The notes beneath the pieces were generated by a model that worked only from the letters and a program-made list of their open reading frames with translations, was not told the DNA's origin and did not search any database. Below are positions 1 to 8,855 of a DNA stretch of 35,928 nt, piece after piece. Source of the DNA: Rhodospirillales bacterium (GTDB lineage Bacteria > Pseudomonadota > Alphaproteobacteria > Reyranellales > Reyranellaceae); assembly GCA_947469635.1 (NCBI GenBank), contig CANIRG010000009.1:1-35928 (forward strand), given 5' to 3'. Both the position numbers and the translations under genes were made by a program. The stretch's first letter is position 1. Every line of letters starts with the position of its first letter.

Positions 1-63
1 AATCACATCATCGCGACAGCCTCAACTCGCGTATTGCCAAATAAACCAAAAGGCTCACACGCT

Positions 64-158
64 CTGAGGAGCACGCCGCAGGCGTGCGTCTCGAAGGATG
101 GGCACACACGGGGTGCTCGTTCCCACCCTTCGAGACGCGCCCTACGGGCGCTCCTCAG
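64..158. repeat. Large imperfect inverted repeat made of two hairpins (REP-doublet-like) 3' of the DUF4139 gene
   Basis: Arm 64-102 ctgaggagcacgccgcaggcgtgcgtctcgaaggatggg versus reverse complement of 122-158 ctgaggagcgcccgtagggcgcgtctcgaagggtggg. Outer and inner blocks match; central hairpins differ but each is self-complementary. Confidence 0.8.
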
Positions 159-192
159 GGTGAGGTTAGGTTTTGTGTCGCTAGGTCTTGAT

Positions 193-2229
193 CTATCCCA
201 GCTGCGCCACGAACGCCCGCAAGGCGTCGCGTGCGACCTCGACGCCCTTCTCGGCATCGGTACGGCGCTTGGCCAGGGCCTCGAGCTCCGTCTCCTGCTT
301 GTCGAGCGTGGCGAGGTAACGACGCTGCAGGTCGCTGTTTGCCGGCACGCGGGCAAGGTTCTCGCGCAGGCGGCCCTGCTCCTGCACGATCTGCGTCCGT
401 TCGGTGTCGGTCTGCGTCACCTTGAGCTGGGCCTGAGCGACCGTCTGCTGCAGCTGCAGGACCTTGATCAGGGCATCGCGGGTCTTGGCGTCGAATTCCG
501 TCGCCTGCGAGTACAGCCTGATCTGGTCGGCGGCGCCGTCCAGCAGGCGCAGCTCCTGAACCTGCACGCGCTCCTGCACGACGTCGTAGCTGTGGGTCTG
601 GTCGCCGCCAGGGAGCTGGAAGGTCATGCGATAGTTGCCTTCGCTGATCTCGACCCCCTTTGCCTCGGGCTTGGCCAGCGTCCAGCCGGCCAGGCGCTGC
701 TGGACGATGACGAGCTGTCGCGGCTCCTTCGCCGGGCCGCGCACGCGATAGGTCGTGGTCTGGCGCACCAGCCGCGAATAGCGCAGCACGCCCTGGACGA
801 TGCTGCCGGTGGCCAGACGATCCGTCTGCGTCGAGTCGCGCTCGATGATGATCTTCTCGTCGAGCGCATAGGCGAGCAGCCGAGTCTCGCCCGTGGGAAA
901 GCCCGAGAGGCGGGCATCGCCGACATAGGAGACGCTGCCGACCTTATCGCGTTCGTAGATCGTCAGGATCCCGGGCGGCAGGCCCGAATCGCCGTCGTTG
1001 GTGAGGCGCACCGCGGCCAGCGGATTGCGGCCCGACGTGTCGGCCGGATAGAGCGCCAGCCGCGCCACGGGCACCTGCCGGTCGAGGATCGGGATGGAGA
1101 GCGTGCGGCCGTTCTCCACGGTCACCGAGCGCGGGAACTTGAAGACGACCTGCGTTGCCGCATCGGTCGCCTCGATCTGCTCGGCGCCACCGGCCACCGG
1201 CGGCGGCGGTGCTGCGGCGGGCCTGCCGACGCTGCGCTCCTGCATCCGGTTCGCGGGCGCGGGCGGCGGCGGTGGCGGCATGATCGCCCCCAACACCGCC
1301 CCTGCCATGGCGCCCTTGGCCGCCACGCCGCCGCGATCGACGTTCGGCATCAGCCGGCCGGCGACTTCGACCGGCACTTCCGGCCGCGTGACGTAGTAGG
1401 CCTCGTAGAGCGCCTGACGGAAGGCGACCGGTCGGCCGGACACCAGCGTGAGCTCGACGTCGGTCCAGTCCTTACCGCTGAGATTCTCCACCGTCGCCCA
1501 GCCCTGGAGGGCCGAGCGCGGTGTCGCCGGATCGCCCGGCAGGGTCAGGCGATAGGACGCCTTCCACACCGGTGCCTCGACGATATAGGCGACGCGCACC
1601 GTGCGCTTGCCCTGACCGCGCGACGAAAGCTCCAGCGTGCGGGCTTCCTTGGCGCGATTGGCCTGGATGGCGAGCAAGGCCTGCCCGACCTTTTCGCGCA
1701 ACGTCGCATCAGTGAATTGCAGGTTCTCCGCGTCTTCGAGGATGAACTGCTGCAGGCCGCGCTCGGTGAACAGGGTCACGCGAGTCCGCTTGGTGGTCGT
1801 CTTGCCGTCTCCCAGCGCGACGGTCTCTTCCTCGACTGAGACAATGCGTCCCGACATGGCACGGCTGCCACCCGTCGAGATCTGTGCGCCCTTCAATGCC
1901 GACAGCAGCGCCGACGGCGATTCGAGCGACGCCTGGTCGAACGGCAGTTCCTTGAAGGCCTGCTTCAGCGGCTCGCGGCCGGGCAGGCTCAGCCCGCCGA
2001 CCGCGCCCTTGTCGTCGTAGACCACCAGGCTCTTCAGCACGTCGTCGACCTGCTCGAGCGACACCGTGAGCTTCAGGGTGGCGTCGTTTTCGACCACCGC
2101 CTCGTACTCGAAATAGCCGAGGCCGCCCGACGACAGCATGACGCGCTTCAGCGCAAGTTCCTGTGCCGCGGCAAGGGTGGGCCAAGCCACAAAGGCCGTC
2201 AGGATCGCAGCGATCAACCGTTTCGTCAT
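193..2229 (-). CDS. DUF4139 domain-containing secreted protein
   Basis: 678-aa ORF with signal peptide (MTKRLIAAILTAFVAWPTLAAAQ), DUF4139-like beta-rich body, Pro-rich linker (MPPPPPPAPAN) and C-terminal coiled-coil. Confidence 0.8.
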   Translation of the reverse strand: MTKRLIAAILTAFVAWPTLAAAQELALKRVMLSSGGLGYFEYEAVVENDATLKLTVSLEQVDDVLKSLVVYDDKGAVGGLSLPGREPLKQAFKELPFDQASLESPSALLSALKGAQISTGGSRAMSGRIVSVEEETVALGDGKTTTKRTRVTLFTERGLQQFILEDAENLQFTDATLREKVGQALLAIQANRAKEARTLELSSRGQGKRTVRVAYIVEAPVWKASYRLTLPGDPATPRSALQGWATVENLSGKDWTDVELTLVSGRPVAFRQALYEAYYVTRPEVPVEVAGRLMPNVDRGGVAAKGAMAGAVLGAIMPPPPPPAPANRMQERSVGRPAAAPPPPVAGGAEQIEATDAATQVVFKFPRSVTVENGRTLSIPILDRQVPVARLALYPADTSGRNPLAAVRLTNDGDSGLPPGILTIYERDKVGSVSYVGDARLSGFPTGETRLLAYALDEKIIIERDSTQTDRLATGSIVQGVLRYSRLVRQTTTYRVRGPAKEPRQLVIVQQRLAGWTLAKPEAKGVEISEGNYRMTFQLPGGDQTHSYDVVQERVQVQELRLLDGAADQIRLYSQATEFDAKTRDALIKVLQLQQTVAQAQLKVTQTDTERTQIVQEQGRLRENLARVPANSDLQRRYLATLDKQETELEALAKRRTDAEKGVEVARDALRAFVAQLG

Positions 2230-2302
2230 GAAGCCTCCCGCTCAAGTCTCGCGCGCACCCTGCATGCCGACTGTGACACAACCGGGGCAGGATTGGACGA
2301 AA

Positions 2303-2710
2303 CTAGGCCAACGCGTCCTGTAAAGCCTCGAACGGCAGGAGGACACATTCCTGGCGCGACTTGTGATCCTTCACCGGCGCGAAGGCCGCGAAGGGCTCGC
2401 CGGCCTCGCCCGCTTCGCGGCCGAGCGCGCGCTCGGCATCGTGGCGGATCTCGGCGATCCCCGATTTGTCGCGGCCGACGGCGACGGACGCCAGTGCCGC
2501 GGCCGACGCCTGGCAGAGCAGGCAGCCGCGCACCTGATGGGCGATCTCGGCAATGCGCTCCTGCCCGTCGAGGCGCACGTCGATGGTGACGCGATCACCG
2601 CAGAGAGGATTGTCGCGGCGCGCCGACTTGGTGGGCGTTGCGAGCTTGCCGGCACCGGTCTTGGACTTGGCCAGTGTCACGATGCGCTCCTGATAGAGCT
2701 GATCGCTCAT
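2303..2710 (-). CDS. SufU/IscU-like iron-sulfur scaffold or sulfur-transfer protein
   Basis: MSDQLYQERIV..., conserved Cys contexts NPLCGD, RGCLLCQASAA and RQECVLLPFEAL. ATG overlaps the stop of the upstream desulfurase gene (ATGA). Confidence 0.82.
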   Translation of the reverse strand: MSDQLYQERIVTLAKSKTGAGKLATPTKSARRDNPLCGDRVTIDVRLDGQERIAEIAHQVRGCLLCQASAAALASVAVGRDKSGIAEIRHDAERALGREAGEAGEPFAAFAPVKDHKSRQECVLLPFEALQDALA

Positions 2711-3927
2711 CGCAGGGTACGCGCGGCGTGCTGCACGCCCGTCAGCAATGCGTCGATGTCGCTGTTGTCGTTGTAGGGCGCGATCGACACGCGCGTCGTG
2801 CCGTCGAGGTCGAAACGCTCCATCAGCGGCTGGGCGCAGTGATGGCCGGCGCGCACCGCCACGCCGAAGGCATCGAGCGTCTGGGCGACGTCGTGCGGAT
2901 GCACCCCGTCCAGCGTGAAGGAGACGACGGGGTAGCGGTCCTGAAGGCCGGCCGGGCCGAACAGGTGTGTACCGTCGACCGTCTGCAAACCATCCATCAG
3001 GCGCTGGACCAGCGCCATCTCGTGCGCATGCGCTGCCGTCCAGTCGAGCCCTGCCATCCATTTGCAGGCGGCACCGAGGCCGATGGCCGGTCCGATCGGC
3101 GGCGTGCCCGCCTCGAAGCGGCGCGGCGGTGGCGCCCAGGTGGTTTCAGCCAGAGTCACGCGGCCGATCATCGAGCCGCCGCCATGGAACGGCGGCATGG
3201 CTTCGAGCAGCTCGGGCTTCGCCCACAGCACGCCGATGCCGTTCGGCCCATAGGCCTTGTGGCCGGCGAAGACATAGAAATCGATGCCCAGCGCCGGCAG
3301 GTCGAGCGGCCCGTGCGGGGCGCGCTGGGCGCCGTCGAGCATGACCTTGGCGCCGACCTGCTCTGCTGCCGCCACGACCGAGCGCACGTCGAGCAGCGCA
3401 CCGGTGACGTTGGAGATGTGTGCGAGCGAGATCAGCTTGGTGCGGGGCGTCAGGAGCTTCGGCAGGGTGTCGAGATCGATGCGGCCGTCGAGCGTCACCG
3501 GGATCATGTCGAGCTCGACGCCGCTCCTCTGCCGCAAGAGCTGCCAGGGCACGATGTTGGAATGGTGCTCGAGCTCCGACAGCAGGATGCGGTCGCCCGG
3601 CTTCAGCAGCGAGCCGTAGGAATAGGCCACGAGGTTGATGGCCGCGGTGCAGCCGCCGGTGAAGACGATCTCCATCGGCTTCACGCCCAGGAACCTCGCC
3701 ACCTCCTCGCGCGCGCCCTCGTAGGACTCGGTCGCGCGCTCGGCCAGGCGATGGACGCCGCGCAGCACGTTGGCACGGCCCGTCGTCTCGTAGGTGCGGA
3801 CGGCATCGATCACCGCGAGCGGCGTCTGCGCCGACGCGCCGTTGTCGAGATAGTGGATTGGCCGCCCGTCGATGATCTCGGAGAGGATCGGGAACTGCCG
3901 GCGGACGGAAGCGACGTCGAAGCTCAT
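2707..3927 (-). CDS. sufS: SufS-like group II cysteine desulfurase
   Basis: PLP-Lys motif FAGHKAYGPNGIG, catalytic Cys loop RAGHHCAQPLM, FEAGTPPIGPAIG. Start ATG overlaps the upstream stop by 4 nt. Confidence 0.9.
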   Translation of the reverse strand: MSFDVASVRRQFPILSEIIDGRPIHYLDNGASAQTPLAVIDAVRTYETTGRANVLRGVHRLAERATESYEGAREEVARFLGVKPMEIVFTGGCTAAINLVAYSYGSLLKPGDRILLSELEHHSNIVPWQLLRQRSGVELDMIPVTLDGRIDLDTLPKLLTPRTKLISLAHISNVTGALLDVRSVVAAAEQVGAKVMLDGAQRAPHGPLDLPALGIDFYVFAGHKAYGPNGIGVLWAKPELLEAMPPFHGGGSMIGRVTLAETTWAPPPRRFEAGTPPIGPAIGLGAACKWMAGLDWTAAHAHEMALVQRLMDGLQTVDGTHLFGPAGLQDRYPVVSFTLDGVHPHDVAQTLDAFGVAVRAGHHCAQPLMERFDLDGTTRVSIAPYNDNSDIDALLTGVQHAARTLR

Positions 3928-5579
3928 GATGTGCGTGCCCGCCATGCCGCCAGCGCCTCGGGGGTGTCGATATCGGTGATCGCGGCCTCCCCCGTCATCT
4001 CGACCTCGCAGACGAGATCGGCGTGCTCGCCGATCAGGTGCTTGGCGCCGCTGTCGCCCGCCAGCTTGCCCATGTCGGGGAAGAAGCGGCGCGCCCACAG
4101 CACGGGATTGCCGCGCTTGCCACCCACCGTCGGCACGCAGATCGAGCGGCCTTCGACGGGGCTGAAGGCTGCCATGAGGCGGTCGAGCAGAGGCGCACTC
4201 ACGCCCGGCATGTCGCCCAGCTGCACGATGGCGGCATCGATGTCGCTGCCGAGCGCCGCGATGCCGGCACGCACCGAGGTGCTGAGGCCGTCGGCGAAAT
4301 CCGGGTTGGTGACGAAGCGCAGCCGAGCCGCAGCCGGCACTTCCTTCTCGATGGCGGGCCTGACCTTGTCGGCCATGTGGCCGAGCACGACCACGATCTC
4401 GACCGCCTGCGAGGCGAGCGCCGCCTTGACCGCATGGACGACCAGCGGCTGGCTGTCGACATCGGCCAGGAGCTTGTTGGGGCCGCCCATGCGCGTGGAG
4501 CGGCCAGCGGCCAGCACCAGCACGGCGACGCGCGGCGCCTGCTGCGGGCCGGCATCCTCAGTGGCGGCGTCGCTGTCGTCGCGCGGCTGCGGGCGCGTGG
4601 GGATCTCGGCCAGCAGGCCGCCCGCGCCCATGCGCACGATCTCGGCGCGGCCCACCGTCAGGCCGGCGGCGAGACGCTCCAGCACCATGTCGAAGCCGTT
4701 GTACTTGGGCGACTTGGCGCAGCCCGGCAGTCCCAGCACCGGCTTGCCGTCGAGCTCGGCCGTGAGCAACAGATTGCCGGGATCCACCGGCATGCCAAAA
4801 TGGAGGAGCTTGCCGCCCGCCTGCTCGATGCCGGCCGGTATCACGTCCTGGCGATCGACGATCGCCGAGGCGCCGGCGATCAGGAAGATGTCGCAGCCCT
4901 CGTCCTTCAGCTCCTTCAGCGCGCCTGCGATGGCGCCTGCGTCGTGCGTCACGCGGCGCTCGCCCGTCACGGTACTGCCGAGCGATGTCAGGCGTTTGCC
5001 GGTGGTGCTGAGCGCCTTGTCCAAAACCTTGTCGCGCGTGCCCGGCAGTCGGGTCTGCACCAGCCCCGCCTTCATCGCCTTGAAGGGCGCGACCGAGATC
5101 ATCGGCCGGTTGGCCGACTTGGCGACATCGACGGCGCGATCCATCGCGGCGCGCGGCGCGCCATAAGGAATGATCTTCACCGTCGCCACCATCTGGCGCG
5201 GCGACACGCGGGCGAAGGGCGGCAGCGTGGCGACCGTCACCGATTCGTCGAGATCGTTCAGCACATCGATGCGCTCCTGGTCGATCACGGCCAGGCCTGC
5301 CTCGCGGGCGAAATGGTTGCAGCGGCCGGTGAAGGGCGCGGTGATCTCGATGCCCTCGCCCGCCAGCGCCTTGGCGACGGTGGCGGCCGCCAGATCCTCG
5401 TGAACATCGCCGGCACCCAACCGCGCCGCCACGATCTCCGTGACGCCGGCCGCCTTCAGCTTGGCGACATCGTCGCCCGACAACACCCGGCCCTTGGCGA
5501 AGTTGATTCCGCCCGCGCGCCAGCTGTGCGCCAGGATGGCGCCCGTGGCCTCGTCGATCGGGGTGTCGCCGAATTTCAC
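3924..5579 (-). CDS. Fusion of molybdopterin-binding (MoCF-like) domain and MobA/MocA-like nucleotidyltransferase
   Basis: GTG start overlapping the XdhC stop (GTGA). N-half has IFLIAGASAIVDRQDVIPAGIEQAGG...GKPVLGLPGCAKSP; C-half has VLVLAAGRSTRMGGPNKLLADVDSQPLVVHAV and QLGDMPGVS. Confidence 0.88.
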   Translation of the reverse strand: MKFGDTPIDEATGAILAHSWRAGGINFAKGRVLSGDDVAKLKAAGVTEIVAARLGAGDVHEDLAAATVAKALAGEGIEITAPFTGRCNHFAREAGLAVIDQERIDVLNDLDESVTVATLPPFARVSPRQMVATVKIIPYGAPRAAMDRAVDVAKSANRPMISVAPFKAMKAGLVQTRLPGTRDKVLDKALSTTGKRLTSLGSTVTGERRVTHDAGAIAGALKELKDEGCDIFLIAGASAIVDRQDVIPAGIEQAGGKLLHFGMPVDPGNLLLTAELDGKPVLGLPGCAKSPKYNGFDMVLERLAAGLTVGRAEIVRMGAGGLLAEIPTRPQPRDDSDAATEDAGPQQAPRVAVLVLAAGRSTRMGGPNKLLADVDSQPLVVHAVKAALASQAVEIVVVLGHMADKVRPAIEKEVPAAARLRFVTNPDFADGLSTSVRAGIAALGSDIDAAIVQLGDMPGVSAPLLDRLMAAFSPVEGRSICVPTVGGKRGNPVLWARRFFPDMGKLAGDSGAKHLIGEHADLVCEVEMTGEAAITDIDTPEALAAWRARTS

Positions 5580-6304
5580 GCCGCCGCGACCTTGGGCGCC
5601 GACAAGGCTTCGAGACGGCGCGCTCGCACCTCGACGATCTGGCCGAGGATGGAGACGGCGATCTCGGCCGGCGACTTGGCGCCGATGTTGAGGCCGATGG
5701 GACCGTGCACGCGGGCGAACTGCTCGTCTGTGATGCCGGCTTCGGCCAGGCGATCCTTGCGCTTGGCGTGGGTGCGCCGGCTGCCGAGTGCACCGATATA
5801 GAACACGTCCGTCTTGAGCGCGGCTTCGAGTGCGGGATCGTCGAGCTTGGGATCGTGGGTCAGCGTCACGACCGCCGTCGAGACATCGAGGCCCATCTCG
5901 TCGAAGGCCTCGTCGGCCCATTCCTGCACCACCTTGACGCCCGGGAAGCGCTGCCCGGTCGCCCAGGCACCACGCGGATCGACGACGGTGACGTCGAAGT
6001 CGAGCATCGCCGCCATCGGCGCCAGCGACTGCGCAATATGCACCGCGCCGACGATCAGCAGCCGTGCCGGCGGCACATAGACGTTGAGGAAGAATTTCTG
6101 TCCGCCGAGCTCGACCGTCTCGCTGCGGCCGATCGCCATGGCGCGCCGCGCCGCTGCTACGAGAGCAGCGTCATCGGCGAACTCGCCGTCGGCCTTGTCC
6201 GGATAGATCAGGGTCTCGGCAGCATCGTTCAGACGTGTCGCGAGCGTCACCGCCTGTCGTTGGGCACGAGCGGTCTGCAGCGCCGCCAGGGTTTCGCTTT
6301 TCAT
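5576..6304 (-). CDS. XdhC family protein, C-terminal Rossmann-like half
   Basis: PARLLIVGAVHIAQSLAPMAAMLDFDVTVVDPR, VTLTHDPKLDDPAL, YIGALGSRRTHAKR, GPIGLNIGAKSPAEIAVSI. Confidence 0.92.
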   Translation of the reverse strand: MKSETLAALQTARAQRQAVTLATRLNDAAETLIYPDKADGEFADDAALVAAARRAMAIGRSETVELGGQKFFLNVYVPPARLLIVGAVHIAQSLAPMAAMLDFDVTVVDPRGAWATGQRFPGVKVVQEWADEAFDEMGLDVSTAVVTLTHDPKLDDPALEAALKTDVFYIGALGSRRTHAKRKDRLAEAGITDEQFARVHGPIGLNIGAKSPAEIAVSILGQIVEVRARRLEALSAPKVAAA

Positions 6305-6308
6305 CGGA

Positions 6309-6629
6309 TCAATTCACCTTCTCGACGAACACCTGGACCTTGCCACCGCAGGCCAGGCCTACGTCCCAGGCCTGCTCGTCGGTGACGCCGAAGTCGAGCA
6401 GCCGCGGCTTGCCGTCGGCGATCGAGGCCAATGCCTCCTTCACCACGGCGCCTTCGATGCAGCCGCCCGAGACCGAGCCCATCATGGCGCCGCTGTCGTC
6501 GACGGCGAGCTGGCTGCCGACGGGTCGCGGCGAGGAGCCCCAGGTGACGATCACGGTGGCCAGCGCGACGCCCTTGCCGGACGCCTTCCACTTGCCGACC
6601 TGGTCGAGGATTTCGAGTGCATCGCTCAT
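6309..6629 (-). CDS. XdhC/CoxI-type N-terminal domain protein (separate ORF)
   Basis: TWGSSPRPVGSQLAVDDSGAMMGSVSGGCIEGAVV...VGLACGGKVQVFVE. Confidence 0.92.
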   Translation of the reverse strand: MSDALEILDQVGKWKASGKGVALATVIVTWGSSPRPVGSQLAVDDSGAMMGSVSGGCIEGAVVKEALASIADGKPRLLDFGVTDEQAWDVGLACGGKVQVFVEKVN

Positions 6630-6632
6630 GGT

Positions 6633-7868
6633 CTACTCCTTGCGCAATTCGGTCTGCCATCCTGCCAGCCGCCGGTCGGCCGGCCGAGGACCGGTGTCGA
6701 GGGCGGCGATCAGCCCAGCCAGGCTTTCGAGATTATGCACCGGCCGGAATTCGTCGACATAGGGCAGCATGGCCTTGTTGCCCTGGGATTTGGGTTCGTA
6801 GGCGCCATACCGCAAGAGCGGGTTCAGCCAGATGAGGCGGCTGCAGGATCTGTGCAGGCGGTCCATCTCCTCCGCGAGACCGGCCGCGCCCTCGCGGTCG
6901 AGCCCGTCGGTGATCAACAATACGACGGCGCCCTGCCCCAGCACGCGACGCGACCACTTGTTGTTGAACTCGTGCAGCGTCTGGCCGATGCGGGTGCCGC
7001 CGGACCAATCTTCCACCTGAGACGAGGCTTTGGCCAGCGCTATATCCACATCCCTATAGCGCAAGGCACGCGTGACGTTGCTGAGCCGCGTGCCGAAAGT
7101 GAAGCAGTAGACTCGGTCGCGGTCGTTGGTGATGGCGTGCATGAAATGCAGGAACATGCGCGTGTAGCGCGCCATCGAGCCCGAGATATCGCACAGCACC
7201 ACGAGCGGCGGTGGCCGGCGCCGCGGCTCGCGCCGGCGCAGCTCGATCAACCCTTCGGGGCGCAACGCACGACGCAGCGAGGCGCGGAAATCGACGCGTG
7301 GTCCGCGCCGCGCCGGCTGGAAGCGCCGCGTGCGCCGCTCCGGCACGGGCAGGCGCAGCCGGGCGATCGCGCGCAAGGCCTCGTCGATCTCGGCCTGGGT
7401 CATCTGCTCGAAGTCGCGGCCCTGCAGCACCTCGCGATCCGACACGGTGAAGGTTGCCTCGACCTCGACTTCCGGCGGTTCGTCGTCCTCGGCCTTGGGC
7501 GCTTCGCCGCGACCCGGCTGCAACGCGTCCTGCAGGCGGCGGCTCAGCTGCTTGGCTCCTTCCTCCGCCGGCATGCCGACCGACGGCAGCAGCATCTCCA
7601 TCATCTTCTCGAGCAGGCGCGGATTGCGCCAATAGACATGGAAGGCCTGGTCGAAGATCTCGCGCTGGTCGCGACGGTTCACGAACACCGAATGCAGCGT
7701 CCAGTAAAAATCATCACGCTTGGTGAGGCCGGCCGCCTCCACCGCTTCGATGGCGCGCAACACCTGCCCCGGCCCGACGCGAAGGCCTGCCGTGCGCAGC
7801 GTGCGGGCGAAGTGCACGAGGTTGGTGGCGAGCTTGCCCTCGCGCGGTTCCCCCTCACGCGGTTCCAT
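6633..7868 (-). CDS. coxE: VWA domain-containing CoxE family protein
   Basis: MIDAS-like DISGSMARYTRMFLHFMHAI, GGTRIG and ITDGLDRE; adjacent to CoxD-like ATPase. Confidence 0.9.
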   Translation of the reverse strand: MEPREGEPREGKLATNLVHFARTLRTAGLRVGPGQVLRAIEAVEAAGLTKRDDFYWTLHSVFVNRRDQREIFDQAFHVYWRNPRLLEKMMEMLLPSVGMPAEEGAKQLSRRLQDALQPGRGEAPKAEDDEPPEVEVEATFTVSDREVLQGRDFEQMTQAEIDEALRAIARLRLPVPERRTRRFQPARRGPRVDFRASLRRALRPEGLIELRRREPRRRPPPLVVLCDISGSMARYTRMFLHFMHAITNDRDRVYCFTFGTRLSNVTRALRYRDVDIALAKASSQVEDWSGGTRIGQTLHEFNNKWSRRVLGQGAVVLLITDGLDREGAAGLAEEMDRLHRSCSRLIWLNPLLRYGAYEPKSQGNKAMLPYVDEFRPVHNLESLAGLIAALDTGPRPADRRLAGWQTELRKE

Positions 7869-7877
7869 GCGGGCCGG

Positions 7878-8801
7878 TCAGCCCAACGGCTGGGCGGCGA
7901 TGTCGGCTTTCACCTTCTGCAGGATCTCGGCCGCCTCCGAGCCTTGCAGGCGCTGGATGTCGTCCTGGTATTTCAGCAGCACGCCCAGCGTGTCGTTGAT
8001 GGTCCGGGGATCGAGGTCCAGCGCGTTCAGCTCCGACAGCGCCGTCGCCCAATCGATCGATTCGGCCACGCCCGGCGACTTGAAGAGATCGAGCTTGCGC
8101 AGTTCCTGGACGAAGCCAACGACCTGCCGCGACAGCCGATCGCTGGCGCCCGGCGCCTTGACCCTGAGAATCTCCAGCTCGCGCTTGAGGTCGGGATAGT
8201 CGACCCAGTGGTAGTAGCAGCGGCGCTTGAGCGCGTCGTGGATCTCGCGCGTGCGGTTGGAGGTGATGATGACGATCGGCGTCTCGGCCGCCTTGATCGT
8301 GCCGAGCTCCGGGATCGTGACCTGGAAGTCCGACAGGATCTCCAGCAGATAGGCTTCGAACGGCTCGTCGGTGCGGTCGAGCTCGTCGATCAGCAGGATC
8401 GGCGCGCCTTGCGAGTGTGGGCTCAGCGCCTCGAGCAGCGGCCGGCGGATCAGGAATCGCTCGTTGAAGATGTCGCTGGAGAGCTGGCCGCGGTCGTGCA
8501 CGCCCTGCGCCTCGGCAAGGCGAATCTCGATCATCTGCCGCGCATAGTCCCATTCGTAGACCGCCGACGACACGTCGAGGCCTTCGTAGCACTGCAGGCG
8601 GATCAGCGGCCGGTCGAGCGTCTGGGCCAGCACCTTGGCAATCTCGGTCTTGCCGACGCCCGCCTCGCCTTCGCAGAACAGCGGTCGGCCGAGCTTCAGC
8701 GCGAGATAGAGGACGGTGGCGAGGCTGCGGTCGGCGATATAGTCGCCCTGCTTCAGCAGCTCGATGGTAGCGTCGATCGACGCCGGTTTGTCGGTGGCCA
8801 T
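7878..8801 (-). CDS. coxD: MoxR family AAA+ ATPase, CoxD-like
   Basis: Walker A GEAGVGKTEIAK, ILLIDELDRTDEPFEAYLLEILSDFQVTIPELGT, CYEGLDVSSAVYEWDYARQM. Confidence 0.92.
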   Translation of the reverse strand: MATDKPASIDATIELLKQGDYIADRSLATVLYLALKLGRPLFCEGEAGVGKTEIAKVLAQTLDRPLIRLQCYEGLDVSSAVYEWDYARQMIEIRLAEAQGVHDRGQLSSDIFNERFLIRRPLLEALSPHSQGAPILLIDELDRTDEPFEAYLLEILSDFQVTIPELGTIKAAETPIVIITSNRTREIHDALKRRCYYHWVDYPDLKRELEILRVKAPGASDRLSRQVVGFVQELRKLDLFKSPGVAESIDWATALSELNALDLDPRTINDTLGVLLKYQDDIQRLQGSEAAEILQKVKADIAAQPLG

Positions 8802-8855
8802 GTCTCTCCGATATGATGGGAAAACAGCGCCAGTTCAAGCGCTTGGGAGGAATCA

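Noticed and set aside
34-1839. 601-aa plus-strand ORF antisense to DUF4139 gene
   Set aside because: Same GC-driven antisense ORF artefact; starts inside the repeat region.
2638-5801. 842-aa and 592-aa plus-strand ORFs antisense to sufS and the MoCF/MobA fusion
   Set aside because: Compositionally biased mirror ORFs; the minus strand carries conserved motifs in a coupled operon.
5576-6629. XdhC as a frameshifted pseudogene
   Set aside because: Both halves have complete motifs and own start sites, and split XdhC domains occur in other genomes; treated as two genes.
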